Assembly: GCA_001917815.1 (NCBI GenBank)
Contig: MNES01000012.1
Span: 1-63,701, forward strand
Source of the DNA: Chloroflexi bacterium 13_1_40CM_65_17
GTDB lineage: Bacteria; Chloroflexota; Dormibacteria; Dormibacterales; Dormibacteraceae
Direction of reading: 5' to 3'
DNA: 63,701 nt
The notes under the pieces are model-generated. The model was not told the DNA's origin. It was given only the letters and a program-made list of their open reading frames with translations, and searched no databases. Shown here one piece after another: positions 28,880 to 37,001 of this stretch (the first letter of the stretch is position 1; each line of letters starts with the position of its first letter). Both the position numbers and the translations under genes were made by a program.

Positions 28880-28925
28880 CTTGGCCTGCGCCCCACGCGC
28901 ATCGGCGACAGCCGTCCAGAGATCG

Positions 28926-29309
28926 ATGACCAAGAAACCGCTCATCCTCATCGTCGAAGACGACCCGAGCAGCTTGATGCTCGCGACCGCCGCGCTCGAG
29001 GCCGATGGCTTCGACGTCGCCGGCAGCGAGTCGGCCGAGCTTGCGCGTGAGGCGATTTCCAGGCGGAAGCCCGCACTGATCCTGATGGACATCGGACTGC
29101 CCGGAATGGATGGCCTCGAGTTCACCAAGGAGCTCAAGTCCAGGCCGGGGACGGCTGCGATTCCGATCGTCGCGCTGACGGCCAACAACATGCCGCTGTA
29201 CGAGCGAGCCGCCAGGGTCGCCGGTTGTGAAGGCTTCATAGCCAAGCCGGTGAGCCCGGCGGCGCTCACAGCCGAGGTGCGCACGTTCCTCAGCCTCGGC
29301 CGGCAATGA
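28926..29309 (+). CDS. Stand-alone response regulator, DivK-like (second)
   Basis: A 127-residue receiver with IVEDDPSS, Asp in LILMDIGLPGMDG, TAN and Lys in GFIAKPVS. It is related to the receiver just upstream, suggesting duplication, with 46 bases between them. ATG 28926 was chosen because the receiver fold begins immediately after it. Its stop overlaps the ATG of the ParA-like ATPase gene. Confidence 0.93.
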   Translation: MTKKPLILIVEDDPSSLMLATAALEADGFDVAGSESAELAREAISRRKPALILMDIGLPGMDGLEFTKELKSRPGTAAIPIVALTANNMPLYERAARVAGCEGFIAKPVSPAALTAEVRTFLSLGRQ

Positions 29310-30058
29310 TCGTCGCCGTCTACGCGGTCAAGGGCGGAGCCGGCCGGACCACCATTGCAGTCAACCTCGCGGCGGCTGTGGGTCGGAAGCATCGCGGTGA
29401 ATGCGTGCTCGTCGATCTCAGCCTGCCCTACAACCATGCGGCGCTCGTGGCCAACCTGGCGCCCAGCAGCTGCATGGCGCTGTGCGATCGGGCGGACCAG
29501 GGTCAGTTCGAGCAAGCACTCCTGGATGCCCTTCTCCATCACCCGACCGGCATGGCCCTACTCCCGAGTGCGTTGAGGGTCGAGCAGTCTGAGCTCATCA
29601 CTCCTCAACTGGTCCAGCGCACGCTGGACGTCCTCGACGACGCGTTTAACTACCTGGTGGTCGACCTTGGGGTTGCGATGAGTGAGGTGACGCTGGGGGT
29701 GCTCGAGCGGGCCGATCGGATCCTGCTCATGGTCACGCCAGAGCTGCCGACCCTGAAGGACACCGCAGACCTGCTGCGGATATTCGAGGATATGCTCGAG
29801 ATTCCGCCTGGCCGCGTGAGCCTGGTTCTCAATCACTCACGCCCTCAGACGATGGTCACCCGCGCCGACGCCGAGCGCGTTGTGAGGCGGAAGATGGATA
29901 TGGAGATCGCTTACGAGGGCGCGCGATTCGATCGGGCTGCGGTGACGGGCGAGATTCTCGTCGCCTCCGAACCGTCGAGCGCCGCGGCCAAGAGCGTCAT
30001 GCGGCTCGCGAGCATGATCACCGACGAGCACAAAGCGCGGAGCTCGAGGCGCGCGTAG
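29306..30058 (+). CDS. MinD/CpaE-like P-loop ATPase
   Basis: A 250-residue ParA/MinD superfamily ATPase. The deviant Walker A is KGGAGRTT (residues 9-16), with the first Lys that marks this superfamily but Arg at the canonical P-loop Lys14 position. LVDLS and VVDLG mark the later motifs. Similar atypical P-loops occur in CpaE pilus-localisation proteins, which normally have an N-terminal receiver-like domain; here receivers are separate genes upstream (ATGA overlap). It may localise the signalling complex or a surface structure at the pole; this is an inference. Confidence 0.88.
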   Translation: MIVAVYAVKGGAGRTTIAVNLAAAVGRKHRGECVLVDLSLPYNHAALVANLAPSSCMALCDRADQGQFEQALLDALLHHPTGMALLPSALRVEQSELITPQLVQRTLDVLDDAFNYLVVDLGVAMSEVTLGVLERADRILLMVTPELPTLKDTADLLRIFEDMLEIPPGRVSLVLNHSRPQTMVTRADAERVVRRKMDMEIAYEGARFDRAAVTGEILVASEPSSAAAKSVMRLASMITDEHKARSSRRA

Positions 30059-30065
30059 GGCTCAG

Positions 30066-30542
30066 TCACGGACGCGCCGCGGCGCGAGGGCGGCGGCGCA
30101 GCGCCGCGTCGGCATCGGCGATGGAGACTCGAGGACGTCTGAAGTTCCTCAGGGCAAACCGGTCGCAGGCTGTCTCAGCGGCGGAGCGCTTGCCCAGCTC
30201 CTCGTGTAGATACCAGTGCATCCACTCGTGGCAGTAGAGGAAGCGGAGAACCTCTCGGCGAAGGCGGAACGAGACGCTCTCGGACGCCCAGGAGAAGCGG
30301 ATCCCGTGTCCACGCTTGCGACGCGCCGCATAAACGACGGGTTCCTTAAAAGGACGGAACGGAATCGGGACCTGGAGCACGATCCTTCGCTCCTCGAACT
30401 CGCAGCGCGCCGCAAGATGCGGCGACGATCGGTACCGAAGGGGCTTGATCACCACCTCGTAGTCCCCTGCCCGCGGAAGTCCCTCAAGCGCTCGGCGCGC
30501 TTGGGCCGCCGTGATGCCGTCGAGGTCGCTTCGGATGACCAT
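30066..30542 (-). CDS. Putative zinc metallopeptidase-like protein
   Basis: A 158-residue basic protein with an HExxH motif at residues 105-109 (CHEWMHWYLHEELG) and a downstream Glu in SAAETACDRFA that could be the third ligand, as in small minimal gluzincin-type or SprT-like enzymes. No signal peptide. The Arg-rich C-terminus (RRRPRAAARP) may bind nucleic acid. Substrate unknown. It is divergent from the lipid-kinase-like gene. Confidence 0.75.
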   Translation of the reverse strand: MVIRSDLDGITAAQARRALEGLPRAGDYEVVIKPLRYRSSPHLAARCEFEERRIVLQVPIPFRPFKEPVVYAARRKRGHGIRFSWASESVSFRLRREVLRFLYCHEWMHWYLHEELGKRSAAETACDRFALRNFRRPRVSIADADAALRRRPRAAARP

Positions 30543-30563
30543 GCAGGGAGCATACGATCAGGT

Positions 30564-31529
30564 ATGTTCGGGACCTGGGACGTTGATCGAGATGGGGGAG
30601 CCTGGCCTGCAAGGGCCGGGCTCTTCCACCATAAGGGGGTAAGCACGACGCCTCGCGCACGCAGCGTCGGTGGAGGGAAATCGACTCAGCGCAAGGCTAC
30701 GCGCCTGCTCGTCATCAGCACCGGCGCCGGCAACATCACGCCCGAGATCGAAACCCGGCTGCGTCTGCTGTTCGCCGACTACCTGATCATCCCGTTCGAC
30801 CCGAAGCACGATTTCGAGAAGCTGATCACTCCGCGGGCTCGAGTCGTGATCGCGGGAGGTGACGGGAGCGTGGAATTCGTCGTACGCAAGCTTGCGGACT
30901 CCAAGCACCCGGTTGGCATCCTCTCGCTGGGCACGTTCAACAACTTTGCCCTCGCCCTGGGGCTGAGGGCAGATCTCGACAAGGAGGTCGAGGTCATCAA
31001 GAAGGGTAAGCCGCGACCCATTACTCTCGGGCGCGTCAACGGTACGGGGTTCCTCGAGGCCTGCGCGATCGGGCTCTTCGGCGAGACGATCGCACTGGGT
31101 GAGGCTGCAAAGGACCTGCAGTACGGCGATTTTGCGGCGGAGCTTGGCAAGGTGCTGGCCGCCAAATCGTTCAAGTACGAGCTGGAGGGAGACCTTCAGG
31201 GCAGCGGCACTGCCATGTCGCTGGTGTTCACCAACACGTCATCGATCGGCGCGCGACTTCCCGTGAGCGATACGACGCCCATCAATCCATACCTCGAGTT
31301 CTCCGTTCACGCGGGCAGGACCAAGACCGACATTGCGGTCCGAGCGCTGGCCTCGGCTGTCCTCGGGAAGCACGAGGAAGAGGGGTCCGGCCAGGTGTTT
31401 CGCTTCCGGAAAGTGTCAGTGCGAACGAGTCCGAGGGTTCGCATCTACGCCGACAACGTGCTCGTCGGCCGCACGCCGGCGACGATCAGCGCCGAGGTCA
31501 GCGCGTTGAAGGTGATCCTGCCGAGCTGA
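30564..31529 (+). CDS. Diacylglycerol kinase-like (DAGK catalytic domain) protein
   Basis: A 321-residue protein of the DAGK/YegS lipid-kinase family. The ATP-binding GGDGS is at residues 98-102 and the GTFNNFA motif at 123-129; a C-terminal beta-rich half follows. It probably phosphorylates a lipid such as diacylglycerol or a related polyprenyl lipid. ATG 30564 is the only conventional start before the conserved region, but its first 45 residues look unrelated to the family, so the true start may be later. The next gene, in the opposite direction, is a PAP2 phosphatase that could reverse this reaction. Confidence 0.83.
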   Translation: MFGTWDVDRDGGAWPARAGLFHHKGVSTTPRARSVGGGKSTQRKATRLLVISTGAGNITPEIETRLRLLFADYLIIPFDPKHDFEKLITPRARVVIAGGDGSVEFVVRKLADSKHPVGILSLGTFNNFALALGLRADLDKEVEVIKKGKPRPITLGRVNGTGFLEACAIGLFGETIALGEAAKDLQYGDFAAELGKVLAAKSFKYELEGDLQGSGTAMSLVFTNTSSIGARLPVSDTTPINPYLEFSVHAGRTKTDIAVRALASAVLGKHEEEGSGQVFRFRKVSVRTSPRVRIYADNVLVGRTPATISAEVSALKVILPS

Positions 31530-32084
31530 TCACAGGAACCGCGGCAGCTTGAGCAGCCACGCCGTCAGCGTGCCGGTCCCGATCCCGATGAGGGCTCCGG
31601 CCGTGACATCGCTTGGAAAGTGGTGGCCGAGATGCACTCGTGAAGCCCCCACCAGTGTGGCGAGTGTGAAGACGAGCGGCGCGGCGTTCGGATAGAAGGT
31701 GGAGACGGCGGTCGCCGCCGCAAACGACGACGCGGTGTGCCCCGATGGAAAAGAGGCGTCGCTGGTCCGAATGCCCACTACCAGGACCTCGCGGGTCACG
31801 AACGGGCGCCGGCGCCTGAACATCGGCTTGACCATCCGCTGCACCGCATAGGTGGTCCCCAGCGACGCAAGCGCGGTTGCGATTCCAGCGCGCCTGCCCT
31901 TCGGTCCTCCGAGCCACGCGAGTCCCACGCCCGCCACCACCCAGCCGAGCCCCTCGCCCAGGTCGGAGATGAGGGAAATGTAGCGATCGCTGACCGGCGA
32001 GTGGGGGAGGCCATGGATGGCATCGAACAGGCGCCTATCGACTGATGGGGGAAGGAGCTGCGGCGGTGTGATGACAGGCTCCAT
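31530..32084 (-). CDS. PAP2-family membrane phosphatase
   Basis: A 184-residue phosphatidic-acid-phosphatase-type enzyme with about five transmembrane helices. The three catalytic motifs are present: KPMFRRRRPF, PSGHT and SRVHLGHHFPSD, the latter carrying the nucleophilic His. It likely dephosphorylates a lipid or undecaprenyl phosphate at the outer face. ATG 32084 begins just before the first conserved residues; an upstream extension is Arg-rich. It ends directly against the convergent lipid kinase gene. Confidence 0.93.
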   Translation of the reverse strand: MEPVITPPQLLPPSVDRRLFDAIHGLPHSPVSDRYISLISDLGEGLGWVVAGVGLAWLGGPKGRRAGIATALASLGTTYAVQRMVKPMFRRRRPFVTREVLVVGIRTSDASFPSGHTASSFAAATAVSTFYPNAAPLVFTLATLVGASRVHLGHHFPSDVTAGALIGIGTGTLTAWLLKLPRFL

Positions 32085-32163
32085 CCGTACACCGTAACGC
32101 CGGGCGGCCGGTAACGCCCCGCAGTGAGGCGTTCCGGAAGCAGGTGCAAACAAACAATTGAGA

Positions 32164-32970
32164 ATGCGGGGCCGCTTGCCATTTCGTGTTGTGGCCGCTT
32201 ACAACGAGAGCCAGGCCGGCAGCTACGCGTCTGCGCTTGCGTTCGCGTGCCTGCTCGCGATGTTCCCGCTGACGCTCGGGATCCTCTCGCTCCTGGGCCT
32301 GGCGATCCGTGATCCGGCCGTCGAAGCAAGGGCGGAAACGCTGATCATCCAGATATTCCCCGCCACCGCCCAGCCACAGCTGCTAGATGCGCTCCGCGGC
32401 GTGAAGCAGTCGGCGGGTTGGATGGGCTTGCTCTCGCTGGCGGGCCTGCTCTGGAGCGCCAGCAGCATCTTCTCGACGATGGACTTTGCCTTCGCGCGCA
32501 TCTTCGGGACGAAACAGCGAAGCCTCGTGAAGCAGAAGTTGATGAGCCTTGCGATGATGGCTCTCCTCGTGGTCGTCGTCGGCTTCATGCTCGCAGCGAA
32601 CGCGGTGGCGGCGCTGTTCCCGCTTGCATGGATCACGGGATTCGTGATCGGCGCGGCGGTCATGGTCGCGCTATTGGTCGCGCTCTACCGATTCGTGCCG
32701 AGACGAGCATTCTCGGTTCGCGACGTGCTGCCTGGGGCGGTGCTCGCCGGGATCCTGATCGAGTTCTTCTCACTGGGCTTTCCGCTGTACGCGCGGCTCG
32801 CGGGCGGGTTCGCCACATATGGCGCGCAGTTCGGATTGTTCTTCCTGCTGGCGGCGTGGTTCTACATCCTGAGCGAGCTCATCCTGCTGGGCGCCGTCGT
32901 CAACAAGGTCCTCCTCGAATTGCAGGTGGCAAATTCTGGGGTTGGGCGCTCAAAGCATCAGCTCGCGTAA
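32164..32970 (+). CDS. YihY/BrkB-family membrane protein
   Basis: A 268-residue protein with about six transmembrane helices of the YihY (BrkB, formerly RNase BN) family; NESQAGSYASALAFACLLAMFPL and the FATYGAQFGLFFLLAAWFYI region are typical. The family's function is not settled. ATG 32164 is chosen, with TTG 32158 as an alternative. It is divergent from the PAP2 gene, with about 80 bases between. Confidence 0.88.
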   Translation: MRGRLPFRVVAAYNESQAGSYASALAFACLLAMFPLTLGILSLLGLAIRDPAVEARAETLIIQIFPATAQPQLLDALRGVKQSAGWMGLLSLAGLLWSASSIFSTMDFAFARIFGTKQRSLVKQKLMSLAMMALLVVVVGFMLAANAVAALFPLAWITGFVIGAAVMVALLVALYRFVPRRAFSVRDVLPGAVLAGILIEFFSLGFPLYARLAGGFATYGAQFGLFFLLAAWFYILSELILLGAVVNKVLLELQVANSGVGRSKHQLA

Positions 32971-33006
32971 TCGCGGGCGACTAGCGCGTTACCTATATGA
33001 GCGGCT

Positions 33007-33222
33007 GTGGCCTCGAGACTGGGCCGCGATCGTCCCGCGAACTCAAAACCAGGAGATTTGTGGTTGGGAACGCTTCTGTTTATCGTGCTCGGCGTACTCC
33101 TGAACTGGTTTGGGACGCGGTCGCAGTCGTCAGGGCCGCCTAGCACAACGACGGTAACGTCGCCGGCTCCAGCGCCGAGCGGAGGTGGCACCACAACGTC
33201 GCCCAAACCGTCACCTACCTGA
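33007..33222 (+). CDS. Small single-pass membrane protein, Pro/Ser/Thr-rich tail
   Basis: A 71-residue protein: a short polar N-terminus, one transmembrane helix (residues 18-35, LWLGTLLFIVLGVLLNWFG) and a Thr/Ser/Pro/Gly-rich tail predicted outside. Start is GTG 33007. Similar small helix-plus-tail proteins occur at 57801 in this window. No family recognised. Confidence 0.55.
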   Translation: MASRLGRDRPANSKPGDLWLGTLLFIVLGVLLNWFGTRSQSSGPPSTTTVTSPAPAPSGGGTTTSPKPSPT

Positions 33223-33301
33223 TCCCTCCTCAGGAGAACCGAGGCCGCGTCCCCAACAAGGGACCGGCCCTCACCGTAGATCTGATCAAGGAGTAACAAC
33301 G

Positions 33302-33559
33302 ATGGCAACCATCAAGAAGCGGAGCAGGCTGCCGGCCGAGCGCTTCGCGTTCACGAAGAAACGCAAGGAACCGATTACCGACGCACGCCACGTACGCAAC
33401 GCAGTCGCGCGATTCGACCAGGTCAAGGGTGTCACGGATGCCGAGCGCGACGCGGCCTGGAAGCGCATTCGCGCCGCGGCACGCAAGTTCGGTGTCGACA
33501 TCCACGTCGTGGGATGGCGTTCATTGATGAAAAATCGAAAGACTTCGAGGCGCCGCTAG
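33302..33559 (+). CDS. DUF6582-like small basic protein
   Basis: An 85-residue Lys/Arg-rich protein. The segment ARHVRNAVARFDQVKGVTDA, followed by ERDAAWKRIRAAARKFGV, resembles the DUF6582 family found in many GC-rich bacteria; function unknown. ATG 33302 has a clear AAGGAG ribosome site at 33288-33293, which decides the start over longer frames. No membrane segment. Confidence 0.8.
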   Translation: MATIKKRSRLPAERFAFTKKRKEPITDARHVRNAVARFDQVKGVTDAERDAAWKRIRAAARKFGVDIHVVGWRSLMKNRKTSRRR

Positions 33560-33596
33560 CGCAGCGCACAAAATCGACTAGTCTCGCCATGCACGC

Positions 33597-34862
33597 ATGG
33601 CCTTCTCCAGCGAACGCACCGCGTCCACCCTCGTCTTCCTCGAGGGTTCGCGGTCAAAGATGCAATACGACGCCGATGAGCTGAGGGGCACCGATCCGGC
33701 CGACGGCCGCACGCTCCTGGCCCGCTACGACCTCGATGGCGCCCGAAGTAGGCTGACCAAAGAGGTCCTTGCGAGCCGGCGCGGAGGGCTCTGGCGTTGG
33801 GAGGAGCTGCTGCCGGTCCGGATACGATCTTTCATCACCACCCTCGGCGAGGGAGCGACGCCGCTTCTCGGGCCGGCTCGCCTCGCCGGGAAGCTAGGCA
33901 TGGCGGGCCTGCACATCAAGGCCGAGAGCGTCAACCCGACCGGTTCGTTCAAGGCGCGGGGCATGGCCGTGGCGGTGAGTCGCGCGGTCGAGCTGGGCGC
34001 CACCCACCTGGTCGTTCCGTCGGCAGGCAACGCAGCCGGCGCCCTCGCCGCATACTCGGCGGCAGCCGGCGTGTCGTCGACGGTGGTCATGCCGGCAGAC
34101 GCACCAGCGGCCAATCAGCAGGAGGCGCTCGCCTGCGGTGCTCGCGTCATCCTCCTGGACGGCCTCATCTCGGATTGCGGCCGGCTCGCCCGCTTCATTT
34201 CCGAGCAGACCGCCGCATTCGACATGGCCACCTTGCGCGAGCCATACCGCGTCGAAGGCAAGAAGACACTCGGGTTCGAGATTGCGGAGGATTTTGGATG
34301 GAGCTTGCCGGACGCGGTGGTCTACCCGACCGGTGGCGGCACCGGGCTGATCGGAATGTGGAAGGCCTTCGACGAGCTGGAGGCACTGGGCTTGATCGGC
34401 TCCGCGCGGCCTCGCATGTACGCGGTGCAATCGGATGGCTGCGCGCCGATTGTTCGTGCCTTCGAGGAAGGTGCGGAGTTCGCTAATCCGTGGTCGGGAG
34501 CCGCGACGCGTGCCGCGGGCATTCGGGTGCCGTCCGCCCTCGGCGACCACCTGATACTCGAATGTATCCGCCATTCGGGCGGGGGCGCCATCGCGGTCCC
34601 CGAAACCGAGATCGAGGGCATGCAGGCCTACGCGGCCCGGCAGGGAGCAGGCTACCTCTGCCTCGAGTCGTGCGCTGCGCTGGCCGCGCTGCCGATGATG
34701 CTCGAGCGAGGCCTGATCCGTGCGGATGAGCGCATCGCGGTGTTCGACACGGGAGCCGGATTCAAGTCCGAACCGCGAGCGCCGGACCCGCTTGCCGTCG
34801 TTCCCAACGACCCAAACGCGTGGCCCGAGGTGATCGCCCGCCAATATCATTCATCGCGATGA
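33597..34862 (+). CDS. thrC: Threonine synthase
   Basis: A 421-residue PLP enzyme converting O-phosphohomoserine to threonine. The PLP lysine is in NPTGSFKARGM, the phosphate-binding loop is PTGGGTGLIG, and PSAGNAAGALAAY is typical. The N-terminal zinc-ribbon region of archaeal-type ThrC (LxCxxCG...CPxCGG) is recognisable by position but all its cysteines are lost. Stop overlaps the ATG of the proline dehydrogenase gene (ATGA). Other fold-type II PLP enzymes are possible but the overall pattern fits threonine synthase. Confidence 0.88.
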   Translation: MAFSSERTASTLVFLEGSRSKMQYDADELRGTDPADGRTLLARYDLDGARSRLTKEVLASRRGGLWRWEELLPVRIRSFITTLGEGATPLLGPARLAGKLGMAGLHIKAESVNPTGSFKARGMAVAVSRAVELGATHLVVPSAGNAAGALAAYSAAAGVSSTVVMPADAPAANQQEALACGARVILLDGLISDCGRLARFISEQTAAFDMATLREPYRVEGKKTLGFEIAEDFGWSLPDAVVYPTGGGTGLIGMWKAFDELEALGLIGSARPRMYAVQSDGCAPIVRAFEEGAEFANPWSGAATRAAGIRVPSALGDHLILECIRHSGGGAIAVPETEIEGMQAYAARQGAGYLCLESCAALAALPMMLERGLIRADERIAVFDTGAGFKSEPRAPDPLAVVPNDPNAWPEVIARQYHSSR

Positions 34863-35776
34863 GGGCGCTCTTGTTGTGGTGCGCCCAGAATGAGTGGCTT
34901 TCGGAAAACGTCCCCAGGTGGGGTTTCGTCCGCCGCGCGGTGAAGAGGTTCATGCCGGGCGAGGACTTCGATTCGGCGCTGAAAGCCGCGGTCGCGTTCA
35001 AGTCCCTCGGCATCGGCGCTGTGTTCACGAAGCTGGGCGAGAACATCAAGGCGCTCTCCGAGGCCACGGCGGCGGTCGAGCATTACGAGACGGTTTTGAA
35101 GACCGCCGCCGAAGCCGGTCTCGAACCGGAGATCTCCGTCAAGCCGACCCAGGTCGGCCTCGATATCGATCCCGATGCGACGTTCGCAAACTTGAACCGG
35201 CTCGCGGATTCCGCCGCTCGTGCCAAGGGATTCCTGTGGATCGACATGGAGGGCAGCGCCTACACGGACCGCACACTCGACCTCTACAACCGCCTCCACG
35301 CGCGTCACTCAGGTGTCGGGGTATGCCTTCAGGCATATCTCTACCGCACCGCTGCTGACATCAACAGGTTGCTTCCGTTCAAGCCCGCCATAAGGCTCGT
35401 CAAGGGCGCGTACGCCGAACCCGCCGATCGCGCGTTTCCCGCCAAGCGCGATGTCGACGCGAACTACCTCGCGCTTTGCGCCCTGATGCTGCCGGACGCC
35501 AATCGAGGTCGCCTGCGCCTGGTCCTGGCCACGCACGACATTCAACTCATCGACCGTATTGCGCGATTCGCCGACGCGATCGGCATCGATCGCCACAAGC
35601 TCGAGGTGCACATGCTCTACGGCATTCAGTCAGCGCAGCAGATGAAGCTCGCGGCCGAGGGCTACCGAGTGAAAGCGCTCATCGCGTACGGAGACGCCTG
35701 GTATGCCTGGTACCTGAGGCGCCTGGCCGAGCGACCCGCGAACGTGGTGTTTGTCGCGCGGCAGATGTTTGGCTAG
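34859..35776 (+). CDS. Proline dehydrogenase
   Basis: A 305-residue monofunctional FAD-dependent proline dehydrogenase (PutA-type barrel) oxidising proline to pyrroline-5-carboxylate. Typical segments are EISVKPTQVGLDID, WIDMEGSAYTD, VCLQAYLYRT, RLVKGAYAEP, LATHD and EVHMLYGIQ. ATG 34859 overlaps the threonine synthase stop and is preferred to an in-frame start 39 bases earlier. The partner P5C dehydrogenase is not in this window. Confidence 0.94.
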   Translation: MRALLLWCAQNEWLSENVPRWGFVRRAVKRFMPGEDFDSALKAAVAFKSLGIGAVFTKLGENIKALSEATAAVEHYETVLKTAAEAGLEPEISVKPTQVGLDIDPDATFANLNRLADSAARAKGFLWIDMEGSAYTDRTLDLYNRLHARHSGVGVCLQAYLYRTAADINRLLPFKPAIRLVKGAYAEPADRAFPAKRDVDANYLALCALMLPDANRGRLRLVLATHDIQLIDRIARFADAIGIDRHKLEVHMLYGIQSAQQMKLAAEGYRVKALIAYGDAWYAWYLRRLAERPANVVFVARQMFG

Positions 35777-35779
35777 CTC

Positions 35780-36493
35780 TCATGCGGATTTGGTCAGGAA
35801 GATGTCGAAGCCGATCGTCACCTGTGAGTCGGAGGTCGTGAATCCGACTGAAGGCGGCGAGATCCCGTAGTCGGTCATGTTGATCGAGGCGCTGCCGGCG
35901 ATCTCGATCTTGCCGCCGGTCATTTGCGCTTTGGCGGTCGCGGTCACGTCCTTGGTGACGCCATGGATCGTGAGCTTGCCGGGCACCGTAGTGCTGACCT
36001 GTTGGCTGGTGTCGGCGGCGACGACCGATGCAGACGTTGCAGTGAACGTCGCGTTCGGAAACTGCTGAAGATTCATCTGGCGCGCGACGAAAGAGTCGCG
36101 CTGCGTGACGCTGTGACCGACGACGGAATCGACGCTGTGCAGATCGCTCAGCACCGCTGTAAAGGTGATCGCGCTCACCTGGTAGCCGCTGGAATCACCG
36201 CTGACAGTCAGGTTTCCGCTGATTGTCGATGTCCGGGCGACGGCCAGGTGCTTCGAGGTTTCGCCGACGAACTGCTCCTGGACGCGGTATTCGGCCTGTG
36301 AGCCGGTGGTGACCGTCCATTTCCCGGCGACGTCGCTTGGGCTGCTCGACGCCGCGGGGCTGGGCGTTGCGGAAAGCCCGAGTGCGCTCGGCGACGTGCG
36401 GAGACCCGAGAAGAAATAGACGTATGCGCCGCCACCGGCGAGCGCCAGGGCGGCGACGCAGGCGACTCCGGCGATGATCAGGTTGCGCTTCAT
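35780..36493 (-). CDS. YceI-family membrane-anchored protein
   Basis: A 237-residue protein with an N-terminal membrane anchor (residues 5-28), a Ser/Pro linker and a YceI lipocalin-like domain (LHSVDSVVGHSVTQRDSFV..., FPNATFTATS, GKLTIHGVTKDVT). YceI proteins bind isoprenoid-type lipids. ATG 36493 starts just before the MKRN signal. It converges on the proline dehydrogenase gene with a three-base gap. Confidence 0.92.
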   Translation of the reverse strand: MKRNLIIAGVACVAALALAGGGAYVYFFSGLRTSPSALGLSATPSPAASSSPSDVAGKWTVTTGSQAEYRVQEQFVGETSKHLAVARTSTISGNLTVSGDSSGYQVSAITFTAVLSDLHSVDSVVGHSVTQRDSFVARQMNLQQFPNATFTATSASVVAADTSQQVSTTVPGKLTIHGVTKDVTATAKAQMTGGKIEIAGSASINMTDYGISPPSVGFTTSDSQVTIGFDIFLTKSA

Positions 36494-36512
36494 TTCAGCT
36501 TCGCCTCGACGG

Positions 36513-36545
36513 GGCACCGGGCCGGCATTTCACCGGCCCGGTGCC
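36513..36545 (-). other. Strong hairpin between two leftward genes
   Basis: GGCACCGGGCCGG and CCGGCCCGGTGCC form a 13-bp perfect stem with a seven-base loop CATTTCA. No T-run follows on either strand. It lies after the small secreted protein gene and before the yceI-type gene, so it may weaken read-through or protect an mRNA end. Confidence 0.55.
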
Positions 36546-36560
36546 GTGATGACCGCAACT

Positions 36561-36815
36561 TTAGGGTACGGTCGGGACCTGCCCAGCGTTCTCCTGGGCC
36601 TCACGAGCCGCGCTCTCACCCGCTTCGTGCGTGGCGTCCTCGTTGGACACAAACGTGCCGTTGGCCGCCGTGGGCGCCGGGGTGGGACTGGCCGCTGTCG
36701 TGGCTGCGGCGGCGCTGAGCGTGGAGACGCCGTAGAGGGCTGCGCCCGCCACCCCTCCGACGAGCATCGACCCCGCGATGGCCGCTGACGTGACTAACGT
36801 ACGAACTCTGTTCAT
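36561..36815 (-). CDS. Small secreted protein of unknown function
   Basis: An 84-residue protein with a long hydrophobic N-terminus (signal peptide or anchor, residues 5-40), an Ala/Pro/Thr linker and an acidic, probably helical tail with EDATHEAGESAAREAQENAG. The start has a textbook GGAGGAG ribosome site, so it is well translated. No family name recognised; similar short proteins are common in soil actinobacteria-like genomes as far as I know. Confidence 0.7.
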   Translation of the reverse strand: MNRVRTLVTSAAIAGSMLVGGVAGAALYGVSTLSAAAATTAASPTPAPTAANGTFVSNEDATHEAGESAAREAQENAGQVPTVP

Positions 36816-37001
36816 GCTGCTGACTCCTCCGAGTGGATTTTTCGCTCTCGAGCGTTGAGACCGAGATTGGCGCCGCCCGCTGAGGGCATCGTGTGAGGAG
36901 CCTGGGAATTTGCCCTAAAACCTTCGTGTAGGGCGAAAATGATCCCGCGCGGGCCGAAATTCGTATCGACCAGCAAGACAGCCGGAAGGGATGGAGAAAG
37001 G

